The position numbers were made by a program, and so were the translations under genes. From Microbacterium aerolatum (GTDB lineage Bacteria > Actinomycetota > Actinomycetes > Actinomycetales > Microbacteriaceae), in NCBI RefSeq assembly GCF_007988825.1, contig NZ_BJUW01000001.1, forward strand, positions 62,001 through 126,000: DNA of 64,000 bases. Reading direction: 5' to 3'. The notes below the pieces were generated by a model. It saw nothing but the letters and a program-made list of their open reading frames with translations, was not told where the DNA came from and did not search any database. Position 1 is the stretch's first letter, and the number at the start of each line of letters is the position of its first letter. Below are positions 32,881 through 40,793 of the stretch, piece after piece.

Positions 32881-33846
32881 ATGGTGTTCATCGGTTTTCA
32901 TGCCTCGCACGAGCAGATCGCACCGAGCGTGCTCCTCGATGCCGTCATCGGAGCCGAGCGCGCTGGGTTCGACGGAGCGATGTGCTCAGATCACCTCGCG
33001 CCTTGGACCCGGGCGCAAGGCCATTCGGGCTTCGCGTTGAGTTGGATCGCCGCTGCTCTCGCGCGCACCCGATTCTCGATCGGGATGGTCAATGCACCAG
33101 GGCAGCGCTATCACCCCGCGATCATCGCTCAAGCGTTCTCCACGTTGGAGGAGATGTTCCCCGGGCGTTTCTGGGCTGCGATGGGGAGTGGTGAGGCGAT
33201 CAACGAGCACGTGACGGGCGACGGCTGGCCCGCAAAACACTTCCGAAACGAGCGACTGCGGGAGAGCGTCGACGTCATCCGCCGCCTGATGAACGGTGAA
33301 GAGGTCGACCAAGACGGTCTGGTGCGGGTGCACCGCGCCCGCGTATGGACCCTGCCGGCGAAGCCGCCTCCGCTGTTCGCAACCGCGGTGAGCGCTGAGA
33401 CTGCGGCGTGGGCAGCGGCGTGGGCAGATGGTCTTGCGACGGTCGCTCAGGAGCCAGAAGCATTGCGCCTGGTCGTCGACGGCTATCGTGCCGCAGGAGG
33501 CACGGGACCCTGCATTCTTCAGGTGCACATCAGCTTGGCGGAGAACGACGAAACGGCGTTCTCCATCGCCCGGGAGCAATGGGTCAACGGTCTGCTCTCG
33601 CCGCCGGTCACCTGGGACCTCGAGCAACCCGAGGACTTCGAGGCGGCAGTGGCCGGACTCGATGACGAGAACCTGCGAGGCGCCGTCCTGGTCGACCACG
33701 ACGCCGCCTCACTGGCTGCCCGCATCGCTGAGCTGGTGGAGATCGGGTTCGATCGGGTGTATCTGCACCACGTGGGCACCGACCAATCCCGTTTCCTGGA
33801 CGCCTCGGCAACCGAGCTGATTCCCGCGCTGAAGGAGCGACTGTGA
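32881..33846 (+). CDS. LLM-class flavin-dependent oxidoreductase (TIGR03885-like)
   Basis: This luciferase-like monooxygenase-fold enzyme (321 residues) has IGFHASHEQIAPS at its start, GFDGAMCSDHLAPWTRAQGHSG, RYHPAIIAQAFSTLEEMFPGR, GSGEAINEH and GIGV-type flavin contacts. It resembles the TIGR03885 group, LLM proteins thought to use FMN rather than F420. Substrate is unknown. ATG at 32881 follows GGAAG with a 9-base gap. The downstream trehalose-synthase-like gene starts inside its stop (GTGA), so the two are translationally coupled, which suggests a joint role in sugar metabolism. Confidence 0.85.
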   Translation: MVFIGFHASHEQIAPSVLLDAVIGAERAGFDGAMCSDHLAPWTRAQGHSGFALSWIAAALARTRFSIGMVNAPGQRYHPAIIAQAFSTLEEMFPGRFWAAMGSGEAINEHVTGDGWPAKHFRNERLRESVDVIRRLMNGEEVDQDGLVRVHRARVWTLPAKPPPLFATAVSAETAAWAAAWADGLATVAQEPEALRLVVDGYRAAGGTGPCILQVHISLAENDETAFSIAREQWVNGLLSPPVTWDLEQPEDFEAAVAGLDDENLRGAVLVDHDAASLAARIAELVEIGFDRVYLHHVGTDQSRFLDASATELIPALKERL

Positions 33847-35507
33847 AGATCACCGACACCAGCGACCTCTGGTGGAAGACCGCAGTGGTCTACTGCCTCG
33901 ATGTCGAGACCTTCCTCGATTCGAACGGCGACGGTGTCGGAGACCTGCAGGGCCTGGCTCAGCGGATCGACTACCTCTCGCAACTGGGCGTGACGTGTCT
34001 GTGGCTGATGCCGTTCTATCCGACCCCGGATCGCGACGACGGCTACGACGTCAGCGACTTCTACGGCATCGATCCCCGTCTGGGCAGTCACGGCGACCTC
34101 GTCGAGGTGATTCGCACGGCTCGCGATCGCGGCATGAGGGTGATCGTCGATCTCGTCATCAATCACACGTCCGACCGGCACCCGTGGTTCCTCGCAGCCA
34201 AACGCAGCGTCAACTCTCCGTACCGGGACTACTACGTCTGGCGCGATGATCCGCCTCCGAAGGGCCAGAAGAACGCGGTCTTCCCCGGTCAGGCCGATGG
34301 CATCTGGGGCAAAGACGAGAAATCAGGGCAGTGGTACCAGCACAGCTTCTACGAGCACCAGCCCGATCTGAACATCGCCAACCCCCGCGTGCGTGACGAG
34401 ATTGCAAAGGTCATCGGGTTCTGGCTGCAGCTGGGCATCTCCGGCTTCCGCGTCGACGCGGTGCCGTTCCTCCTGGAGATCCCCGAGGGAGCCGGCATCC
34501 CTGAACCGCACGATCTGCTGCGCGACATTCGCCGGTTCCTGCAGCGTCGTTCGAGCGAGGCGATCCTGCTCGGCGAAGTGAACCTGCCGTACGACGAACA
34601 GGTGCAGTACTTCGGAGGCGTCGGCGGTGATGAACTCACGATGCAGTTCGACTTCGTCGGGATGCAGGCGCTGTATCTCTCGTTCGTCCGCAAGGATCCC
34701 GCCCCTCTCATCGCGGCACTGCGCGCACGCCCCTCGCTCGGAACGGAAGTGCAGTGGGCGAACTTCCTGCGCAACCACGACGAACTGACCCTCGACAAGC
34801 TCGACGACAGGGAGCGGCAAGAGGTGTTCGACGCGTTCGCACCGGACGAGCGGCAACGCGTGTTCGGGCGAGGGATCACACGTCGGCTCCCGCCGATGCT
34901 CGACGGCGATCCGCGCCGGATCCGCATGGCCTACAGCCTGCTCTTCACTCTGCCAGGGACTCCCGTGCTGTTCTACGGTGAGGAGATCGGCATGGGAGAG
35001 AACAGCGATGTCTCCGGGCGCGAAGCCGTACGGACCCCGATGCAGTGGTCCGCAGACCGCAACGGTGGATTCTCGGACGCCTCGCCGAGCAGACTCGTGT
35101 CCCGGCCACCGTCGGACGGGTATGCACCTGCTCACATCAACGTCGCCGCACAGCTCGAGGACCAGGAATCGCTGCTCTACTTCATCCGCGCTCTCACGTC
35201 GCGTTACCGGATCTCTCCGGAGCTGGGCTGGGGCAGTCTCGAGGTGATCGATCAGCCCGCCGATTCACTTCTCGCGCACTCGGTCTCCGCTGACGTCGGC
35301 CGCGTCATCGCTCTCCATAATTTCGCCGAGGTGCCGGTGACCACCGTTTTTCAGGTGGGCGACGAGCCGGACGGGACGACCCTCGTGGATCTCTTCGAGC
35401 CGTCGCACATGGCGCTGGGTCCCGGCGGCAGGGTCGAACTGGAGGTCCTCGCCTATGGCCATCGCTGGCTCCGGGTGTCGCGGCCCGGTGATGGTCGCGT
35501 GATGTGA
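33843..35507 (+). CDS. Alpha-amylase family enzyme, trehalose-synthase-like
   Basis: This GH13 glycosidase (554 residues) most resembles trehalose synthase, which interconverts maltose and trehalose. It has an SNGDGVGDLQGLAQRIDYL region, MPFYPTPDRDDGYDV, VIVDLVINHTSDRHPWF, GFRVDAVPFL (catalytic Asp nucleophile), ILLGEVNLP (catalytic Glu) and FLRNHDELTL (His-Asp). It then has TPVLFYGEEIGMG and a beta-rich C-terminal domain. The GTG at 33843 overlaps the previous stop. No partner kinase or glycogen genes are in the window. A strong terminator follows at 35530. Confidence 0.88.
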   Translation: MKITDTSDLWWKTAVVYCLDVETFLDSNGDGVGDLQGLAQRIDYLSQLGVTCLWLMPFYPTPDRDDGYDVSDFYGIDPRLGSHGDLVEVIRTARDRGMRVIVDLVINHTSDRHPWFLAAKRSVNSPYRDYYVWRDDPPPKGQKNAVFPGQADGIWGKDEKSGQWYQHSFYEHQPDLNIANPRVRDEIAKVIGFWLQLGISGFRVDAVPFLLEIPEGAGIPEPHDLLRDIRRFLQRRSSEAILLGEVNLPYDEQVQYFGGVGGDELTMQFDFVGMQALYLSFVRKDPAPLIAALRARPSLGTEVQWANFLRNHDELTLDKLDDRERQEVFDAFAPDERQRVFGRGITRRLPPMLDGDPRRIRMAYSLLFTLPGTPVLFYGEEIGMGENSDVSGREAVRTPMQWSADRNGGFSDASPSRLVSRPPSDGYAPAHINVAAQLEDQESLLYFIRALTSRYRISPELGWGSLEVIDQPADSLLAHSVSADVGRVIALHNFAEVPVTTVFQVGDEPDGTTLVDLFEPSHMALGPGGRVELEVLAYGHRWLRVSRPGDGRVM

Positions 35508-35529
35508 GCGGCGCGGGCCGGCGTAAATG

Positions 35530-35568
35530 GTGAAGGACCCGAGATCATGATGATCTCGGGTCCTTCAC
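35530..35568. terminator. Strong hairpin terminator, possibly bidirectional
   Basis: GTGAAGGACCCGAGATCA (35530-35547) pairs perfectly with TGATCTCGGGTCCTTCAC (35551-35568) around a TGA loop. The 18-bp stem lies between the amylase-family gene and the 3' end of the minus-strand tRNA gene, so it can end both. Confidence 0.85.
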
Positions 35569-35583
35569 TGTGTCGCATTCTCG

Positions 35584-35657
35584 TTGCGGGGGCAGGATTT
35601 GAACCTACGACCTCCGGGTTATGAGCCCGGCGAGCTACCGAACTGCTCCACCCCGCG
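35584..35657 (-). tRNA. tRNA-Met, initiator type (anticodon CAT)
   Basis: On the minus strand the gene begins CGCGGGGTGGAGCAG, has an anticodon stem CCGGG/CCCGG around CTCATAA (CAT anticodon) and the T-arm GTAGGTTCAAATCCTGC, and ends CCCCGCA plus discriminator A. Three features mark initiator tRNA-fMet: the unpaired C1:A72, the three G-C pairs at the base of the anticodon stem, and overall match to fMet genes. CCA is not encoded. A TAAGCT -10 (35669-35674) lies about 12 bases upstream. Confidence 0.95.
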
Positions 35658-35668
35658 GCACGTCTTAA

Positions 35669-35674
35669 AGCTTA
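35669..35674 (-). promoter_or_regulatory. -10 element of the initiator tRNA gene
   Basis: TAAGCT on the minus strand ends 11 bases before the mature 5' end of the tRNA, leaving only a few bases for RNase P to remove. Confidence 0.5.
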
Positions 35675-35728
35675 GCACGCGTTCTGAGTGCCGGGCGCCA
35701 CGGGCGGGGATGCGGGAGGATGGGGGAC

Positions 35729-36520
35729 ATGTCCTCGACTGTCGCCATCTGCCAGTTCCGTCCCACGGCCTCGCGCCCGGACAATCGCGCACGGATCGCC
35801 GAGTTCACCGCTGATGCGGCGGCGCGCGGTGCGCGACTGGTGGTCTTCCCCGAGTACTCCAGCTACTTCGTCGATCCGATGGACGCCTCGCTCGCCGAGA
35901 ACGCCGAGACGCTCGATGGCCAGTTCGTCCAGGCGCTGCAGGACGCGGCATCCGCTCACGACGTGACGATCATCGCGGGCCTCGTGGAGACGGCGGGGGA
36001 GCGCGTACGCAACACGCTCGCCGCGGTCGATGCCACGGGCCTGCGCGCCGTGTACCGGAAGCAGCACCTGTACGACGCGTTCGGGCAGACAGAGTCCGAC
36101 TGGATCGAGGCGGGTGCGCTCGACGAGCCGCAGACCGTCGACATCGACGGACTGCGCGTCGCGATGATGACCTGCTACGACCTGCGTTTCCCCGAGGTCG
36201 CCCGCACGCTCGTCGATGCCGGAGCCGACGTCATCGTCGTGCCTGCCGAGTGGGTGCGCGGACCGCTGAAGGAGCACCACTGGACGACGCTGCTCGCCGC
36301 GCGTGCGATCGAGAACACGGTGTACGTCGTGGCCGCCGACCACCCGACGCCGATCGGCGTCGGCCATTCGCAGATCATCGACCCGCAGGGTGTGGTCATC
36401 GCGGGCGTCGGGACAGGGGAGGACATCGCAGTCGCGGAGCTCAGCGCGGATGCCGTCGCCAGGGTGCGCGAGGTCAACCCCGTGCTGCGGCTGCGCCGCT
36501 ACGCGGTCGCGCCCCGCTGA
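35729..36520 (+). CDS. Nitrilase-superfamily carbon-nitrogen hydrolase
   Basis: The 263-residue enzyme has the Glu-Lys-Cys triad of the superfamily: VVFPEYSSYF (Glu), VYRKQHLYDAF (Lys) and MMTCYDLRFPE (Cys). The NIT2/NitFhit or omega-amidase-like branch fits best, so a role in amide or deaminated-metabolite repair is possible, but the substrate is not evident. The ATG at 35729 sits eight bases after GGGAGGA; an ATG at 35720 would lie too close to it. It converges on the aminotransferase gene, and two 53-base palindromes fill the gap. Confidence 0.9.
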   Translation: MSSTVAICQFRPTASRPDNRARIAEFTADAAARGARLVVFPEYSSYFVDPMDASLAENAETLDGQFVQALQDAASAHDVTIIAGLVETAGERVRNTLAAVDATGLRAVYRKQHLYDAFGQTESDWIEAGALDEPQTVDIDGLRVAMMTCYDLRFPEVARTLVDAGADVIVVPAEWVRGPLKEHHWTTLLAARAIENTVYVVAADHPTPIGVGHSQIIDPQGVVIAGVGTGEDIAVAELSADAVARVREVNPVLRLRRYAVAPR

Positions 36521-36522
36521 CG

Positions 36523-36575
36523 AGGTGTCGCCTTCTGCCGCTTCCAGTGCCCGCGAGCGGCAACTCGGGCCACCT
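36523..36575. repeat. 53-base palindromic repeat, copy 1
   Basis: This element starts AGGTGTCGCC and ends GGGCCACCT. It contains TGCCGCT and AGCGGCA as an inner stem (36536-36542 with 36556-36562), with outer AGGTG/CACCT ends. The second copy, 84 bases on, differs at only two positions. It lies in the gap between two converging genes and may end transcription from both sides. Confidence 0.75.
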
Positions 36576-36606
36576 CCCTGGCCGGGAACGCCCCCAGTTG
36601 CGCGGG

Positions 36607-36659
36607 AGGTGTCGCCTTCTGCCGCTTCCAGTGCCGGCGAGCGGCAACACGGGCCACCT
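36607..36659. repeat. 53-base palindromic repeat, copy 2
   Basis: This copy matches the first at 51 of 53 positions and keeps both stems. It lies 14 bases from the stop codon of the minus-strand aminotransferase gene. Confidence 0.75.
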
Positions 36660-36673
36660 ACCGGCCATGCGCG

Positions 36674-37876
36674 TCAGAAGCTCGCGGCAGCCAGCCGCGC
36701 GGCGGCCTCCTCGAGCACCTCGACGCGCTTGCAGGCTGCGAAGCGCACGAGTCCGGCATAGTCGCCCCGATTCGCGGGGCTGACGAACGCGGTCAGTGGG
36801 ATCGCGACGACCCCGGCCTTTTCCGGCATCGCACGGCAGAAGGCGGCGGCATCCGCGCCTCCCAGCGGCGTGGCATCGGCGACGGTGAAGTATCCGCCCT
36901 GCGGGGCGATGACGTCCAACCCGGCGGAGCGCAGCCCCGCACCGAGGATCTCGTGCTTGTGCTCCATGACGGCGGCGGCATTCGCGAAGAACGAATCCGG
37001 CATCCGCAGTCCCACGGCGATCGCGGGCTGGAAGGCCGAACCGTTCACGTACGTGAGGTACTGCTTCACCGTCAGGACCGCCGTGATCAGATCGGCCGGT
37101 CCGTGGATCCACCCGATCTTCCACCCGGTCGTCGAGAACGTCTTTCCGCCCGATGAGATCGTCAGCGTCCGCTCAGCGGCACCCGGCAGCGTCGCCAGAG
37201 GCACATGCGGACCGGTGAACGTCAGGTGCTCGTACACCTCGTCGGTGACGATGATGGCGTCGTGCCGGTCGGCGAGCCGCACGATCTCCGCCTGCACCTC
37301 CGGCGCGAAGACGACGCCGGTCGGGTTGTGCGGATCGTTGACGAGGATGATGCGGGTGCGGTCGGTGACGGATGCCGCGAGCACCTCGAGATCCGGCTGA
37401 AAATCCGGCAGACGCAACGGGACGGTGCGCAACCGCGCACCGGCGAGCGCCACAGCGGCGGCATACGAGTCGTAGTACGGCTCGAAGACGACGACCTCGT
37501 CGTCCGGCGAGTCGATCAGCGCCAGCAGCGTCGCCGTCAGCGTCTCGGTGGCGCCGGCCGTGGCGATGACCGAGGTCTCGGGGTCGACCTCGAGACCGTA
37601 GAACCGGCGCTGATGCTCGCTGATCGCCGCGAGCAGATCCGGGAATCCTCGACCGGGCGGGTACTGGTTCACACCCTGCGCGATGGCATCACGCGCCGCC
37701 TCCAGCACCTCGACGGGGCCGTCCTCGTCCGGGAACCCCTGCCCCAGATTGATCGCGCCGGTTCGCGCCGCCGCCGCGGACATCTCTGCGAAGATGGTGG
37801 GGGCGACGACGCCATCCGAGGAGAGCAGGCCCGCCCCTGCCGCAGTGCGCCGCCAGGCGCCGGGAATAGCACTCAT
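36674..37876 (-). CDS. Class I/II pyridoxal-phosphate aminotransferase
   Basis: This 400-residue fold type I aminotransferase contains INLGQGFPDEDGPVEVLEAA, NQYPPGRGFPDLLAAI, the ATAGATETLTATLLAL cofactor region, LVNDPHNPTGVVF, IIVTDEVYEHLTF and ISSGGKTFSTTGWKIGW with the PLP Lys in SGGKTFS. It is close to the YbdL/DapC-like (methionine or succinyldiaminopimelate) aminotransferases, but the substrate cannot be fixed. ATG at 37876 has TAGCCT seven bases upstream on its strand. The open frame runs farther but the extension is outside the family. Confidence 0.9.
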   Translation of the reverse strand: MSAIPGAWRRTAAGAGLLSSDGVVAPTIFAEMSAAAARTGAINLGQGFPDEDGPVEVLEAARDAIAQGVNQYPPGRGFPDLLAAISEHQRRFYGLEVDPETSVIATAGATETLTATLLALIDSPDDEVVVFEPYYDSYAAAVALAGARLRTVPLRLPDFQPDLEVLAASVTDRTRIILVNDPHNPTGVVFAPEVQAEIVRLADRHDAIIVTDEVYEHLTFTGPHVPLATLPGAAERTLTISSGGKTFSTTGWKIGWIHGPADLITAVLTVKQYLTYVNGSAFQPAIAVGLRMPDSFFANAAAVMEHKHEILGAGLRSAGLDVIAPQGGYFTVADATPLGGADAAAFCRAMPEKAGVVAIPLTAFVSPANRGDYAGLVRFAACKRVEVLEEAAARLAAASF

Positions 37877-37883
37877 GCAAACC

Positions 37884-37889
37884 AGGCTA
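37884..37889 (-). promoter_or_regulatory. -10 element, leaderless aminotransferase gene
   Basis: TAGCCT on the minus strand ends seven bases before the ATG at 37876. Confidence 0.55.
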
Positions 37890-37973
37890 AGGGCATAGGC
37901 AGCACTCACCCTGCCCATATCGAACGCACAGCTACAGGCGGCACTCTGAAATGGCGTTGATGAAGGAGCAGAC

Positions 37974-39491
37974 ATGAACCACAACAACACCCCCGACCAG
38001 CCCTCGTCTCCCGAGCAGCCTGCGCCGCAGGCCCCGGGCTCGGGTTCCGGCCACGACATGCCCGCCGCGTTCACGTCGCCCTCCGCGACGCCGCAGCAGT
38101 CCTCTTCGACCGGGCAGCAGCCCGGCTGGACCGAGCCGCAGCACCCGGCACCGACCGGCAGCGCCACGCACGGGGCCGCCTTCGGCATCCCGACGCCGGC
38201 CGACCCGCACGCGCACACGGTTCCCGTCACCCCCTACGCGACGGGCTCCCACGAGCAGAACGCGCCCGTCACGCCTATCGCGACGAAGACCAAGGACAAG
38301 AAGTCGTTCGGCGCCGGAAAGGTCGCCGCGCTCATCGTCGCGGCATCCCTCGTCGGCGGCGCTGCCGGCCTCGGCGGCAGCTACCTCGGCAGCACCCTCT
38401 GGGCGCAGCCGGTCGGCAGCAGCGCGACGGGGCCGTCGGCCATCACCGTCAACAACCCGGGATCGGTCAACGAGACCACGGCCATCGCGACCGAGGTGCT
38501 CCCGTCCGTGGTCACCATCCAGGCCGCCGGATCCAGCGAATCGGGCAGCGGCTCGGGCGTCGTCCTGAGCGATGACGGCTACGTGCTCACGAACACGCAC
38601 GTCGTCACCCTCGGCGGCGCCGAGGGCGACCCGACGATCCGCGTCACGACCTCAGACGGCCACATCTACAACGCGGAGATCGTCGGCACCGATCCGATCT
38701 ACGACCTGGCCGTCATCAAGCTCGAAGGTGCGACGGATCTGACACCGATCGAGTTCGCCGACTCGTCAGAACTCAACGTCGGCTCCACCGCGGTGGCCGT
38801 CGGCGCCCCGCTCGGCCTGTCGAACTCGGTCACCACTGGCATCGTCAGTGCGCTGAACCGCAGCATCCAGATCGCCTCGTCCGCGCTGCCGGACTCGGCA
38901 GCCGAGGACGCACCGCAGGATCAGGGCGACCAGGGCGGCAGCCCGTTCCAGTTCGATCTGCCCGGCACCGAGCCGCAGAGCGCCAGCCAGTCGATCTCGA
39001 TCTCGGTCATCCAGACGGATGCCGCGATCAACCCCGGCAACTCCGGCGGCGCCCTCGTCGACAGCGAAGGCAGGCTCATCGGCATCAACGTCGCGATCGC
39101 GACCGCCGGCAGCTCGGAGGAGTCCGGCTCCATCGGCGTCGGCTTCTCGATCCCGTCGAACATCGCCAAGCGGGTGTCGGACGAGATCATCGAGAACGGC
39201 TCGGCCACTCACGGCCTGCTGGGCGCGACCGTGCAGGATGCCACATCGGTCGAGAGCGCTGAGGTGGCCGGTGCGGTGATCGTCGAAACGACCGGCGGCG
39301 GCGCAGCAGCCGAAGGCGGCCTCAAGAGCGGCGACATCGTCACGCAGTTCAACGGCCTGCCGATCACCGGGGCGACCGACCTCACGGCGCAGGTGCGGGC
39401 CGTGGCCGCCGGCAGCGAAGCGACCGTCACCTACGTGCGCGGCGGTGAGACGTTCGAGACGTCCGTGACCCTCGGCGAGCTCGATCTCTGA
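37974..39491 (+). CDS. HtrA/DegP-type (S1C) serine protease with PDZ domain
   Basis: The 505-residue protein has a long Pro/Gln/Ser-rich cytoplasmic N-terminus (to about residue 105), one membrane segment (about 110-130), then an extracytoplasmic trypsin-like domain. The triad is visible: TNTHVV (His), YDLAVIKL (Asp) and GNSGGALV (Ser). A PDZ domain follows (about 415-500: GLKSGDIVTQFNGLPITGATDL). It degrades or refolds damaged cell-envelope proteins. AAGGAG precedes the ATG. A perfect 21-bp hairpin follows the stop. Confidence 0.94.
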   Translation: MNHNNTPDQPSSPEQPAPQAPGSGSGHDMPAAFTSPSATPQQSSSTGQQPGWTEPQHPAPTGSATHGAAFGIPTPADPHAHTVPVTPYATGSHEQNAPVTPIATKTKDKKSFGAGKVAALIVAASLVGGAAGLGGSYLGSTLWAQPVGSSATGPSAITVNNPGSVNETTAIATEVLPSVVTIQAAGSSESGSGSGVVLSDDGYVLTNTHVVTLGGAEGDPTIRVTTSDGHIYNAEIVGTDPIYDLAVIKLEGATDLTPIEFADSSELNVGSTAVAVGAPLGLSNSVTTGIVSALNRSIQIASSALPDSAAEDAPQDQGDQGGSPFQFDLPGTEPQSASQSISISVIQTDAAINPGNSGGALVDSEGRLIGINVAIATAGSSEESGSIGVGFSIPSNIAKRVSDEIIENGSATHGLLGATVQDATSVESAEVAGAVIVETTGGGAAAEGGLKSGDIVTQFNGLPITGATDLTAQVRAVAAGSEATVTYVRGGETFETSVTLGELDL

Positions 39492-39506
39492 GCTGAACCC
39501 CTCCCA

Positions 39507-39553
39507 GAGAAGGACGCCACCCCGCGATAGGCTCGCGGGGTGGCGTCCTTCTC
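39507..39553 (+). terminator. Perfect 21-bp hairpin spanning the next gene's start
   Basis: GAGAAGGACGCCACCCCGCGA (39507-39527) is shown here only by its ends: GAGAAGGACG and CCCCGCGA; its reverse complement lies at 39533-39553, with a TAGGC loop between. It begins 16 bases after the HtrA stop, so it may end that transcript. Its right arm contains the GTG (39540) of the next gene, and its loop region holds that gene's -10. Confidence 0.65.
39528..39533 (+). promoter_or_regulatory. -10 element, leaderless CDP-glycerol transferase gene
   Basis: TAGGCT ends six bases before the GTG at 39540 and sits at the loop of the palindrome. Confidence 0.45.
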
Positions 39554-40793
39554 CTTCGGCTCCGGCAACGCGGCGAAACTGCTGCGGATCCCGTTGTATG
39601 CCGCCGGACGCATAGGAACGCTCCTCGTACCGCGCGGCACCCGCTGGGTGTTCGGCTGCGGCGCCGGCGTCGGCGACGGCGCACTCGCGCTGTGGCGTGT
39701 GGCCGCGGCCGAGGGACACGACGCCGTCTGGCTCGCGGCCTCCGATGGTGAGCGTGGGGATGCCGCCGCGCTCGGCATCCCCACGATCCGCAAGCAGTCG
39801 CTGCGCGGATGGTGGGCCACCGCACGTGCAGGAGTACTGGTCGTGACGCACGGGCAGGGTGACGTGAACCGCTACGCCGCCTCCGGAGCGTTCATCGTGC
39901 AGCTGTGGCACGGCATCCCGCTCAAGCGCATCGGGCTCGATTCACCGGCGACGACCCAGGTGCCGAATGTTCCGGGCGCGCGACTGCTGCGCCGCCTTGT
40001 CGAACTGCTGTATCGCGCCACCGCGCAGCGCATCAGGTTGATGCCCGCCGCATCCGAGCGCTCTCGCGGCCGGCTGGAATCCGCCTTCGCCCTCGGGGAC
40101 GGGAAGGTCGTCGTGACCGGCGAACCGCGGGTCGACGTGCTGTCAGCGGGCACCGCCGAGGAACGCCGGTCCGCGGCATCCGCTCTGCTGGAGGAGGCGA
40201 CCAGCGCGCTGCCGGAAGGCGCTCGCCGGGTGCTTTACGCACCGACCTGGCGCGATGGCGACGACGACCCCGCCGTGCCGACCGCGCAGGAGTGGGTGCG
40301 CATCGTCGCCCTTCTGGAGCAGCGGGATGCGGTGCTGTTCGTGCGCTCGCATCCGCTCGGCGCAGGCGCGTACCGGTCTCCGTTGCCGAGCACACGCATC
40401 AGGATGCTGGGCTCCGACATCGTTGGCGACGTCACGCCGGCGCTGCCGGGGATCGACGTGCTGATCACGGACTACTCCTCGATGGCGTACGACGTCGGGC
40501 TTCTGGGGATGCCGGTGCTGTATCTCGCGCCGGACGCCGATGAGTACGCCCGGACGCGCGGCTTCTACGGACGCTTTGAGGACGTCGCCGGAGAGAATCC
40601 GGCGCGTGACTGGAGCGGGCTGCTGGATCGGCTGGACGGCCTCCTGATGGATGAGGCCGCGCTCGCGGCGCGGGCGGCGGAATCCCGTACGCTCAGCGCA
40701 CGGATGCACGCGCACCGTGACGGGGAGAACACCCGGCGCGTGTACCGGGAGATACGCGCGCGGGGGATCCCCGCGCCGAGAGGAGCAGGATGA
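39540..40793 (+). CDS. CDP-glycerol glycerophosphotransferase-like protein 1
   Basis: The 417-residue protein resembles TagB/TagF-type enzymes, which add glycerol phosphate from CDP-glycerol to build wall teichoic acid. The motifs are IVQLWHGIPLKRIGL, VLYAPTWRDGDD, LFVRSHPLG and the conserved CDP-glycerol site VLITDYSSMAYDVGLL, followed by PVLYLAPDADEYARTRGFYG. The GTG at 39540 has no Shine-Dalgarno and is read as leaderless. It overlaps the next gene by four bases (ATGA). Repeated addition (polymerase) or single addition cannot be told apart by sequence alone. Confidence 0.9.
   Translation: MASFSFGSGNAAKLLRIPLYAAGRIGTLLVPRGTRWVFGCGAGVGDGALALWRVAAAEGHDAVWLAASDGERGDAAALGIPTIRKQSLRGWWATARAGVLVVTHGQGDVNRYAASGAFIVQLWHGIPLKRIGLDSPATTQVPNVPGARLLRRLVELLYRATAQRIRLMPAASERSRGRLESAFALGDGKVVVTGEPRVDVLSAGTAEERRSAASALLEEATSALPEGARRVLYAPTWRDGDDDPAVPTAQEWVRIVALLEQRDAVLFVRSHPLGAGAYRSPLPSTRIRMLGSDIVGDVTPALPGIDVLITDYSSMAYDVGLLGMPVLYLAPDADEYARTRGFYGRFEDVAGENPARDWSGLLDRLDGLLMDEAALAARAAESRTLSARMHAHRDGENTRRVYREIRARGIPAPRGAG

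Noticed and set aside
29739..32891. A 1050-residue open frame on the minus strand
   Set aside because: It is antisense to the UPF0182 gene and consists of Arg/Asp/Val/Leu-rich shadow sequence with no domains.
35584..35814. Short plus-strand open frame over the tRNA
   Set aside because: It reads through the antisense of the initiator tRNA gene and into a different frame of the nitrilase-like gene; no start signal.
36523..36659. CRISPR-like direct repeats
   Set aside because: Only two copies, each palindromic, with a 31-base spacer and no cas genes. A REP-type doublet fits better.
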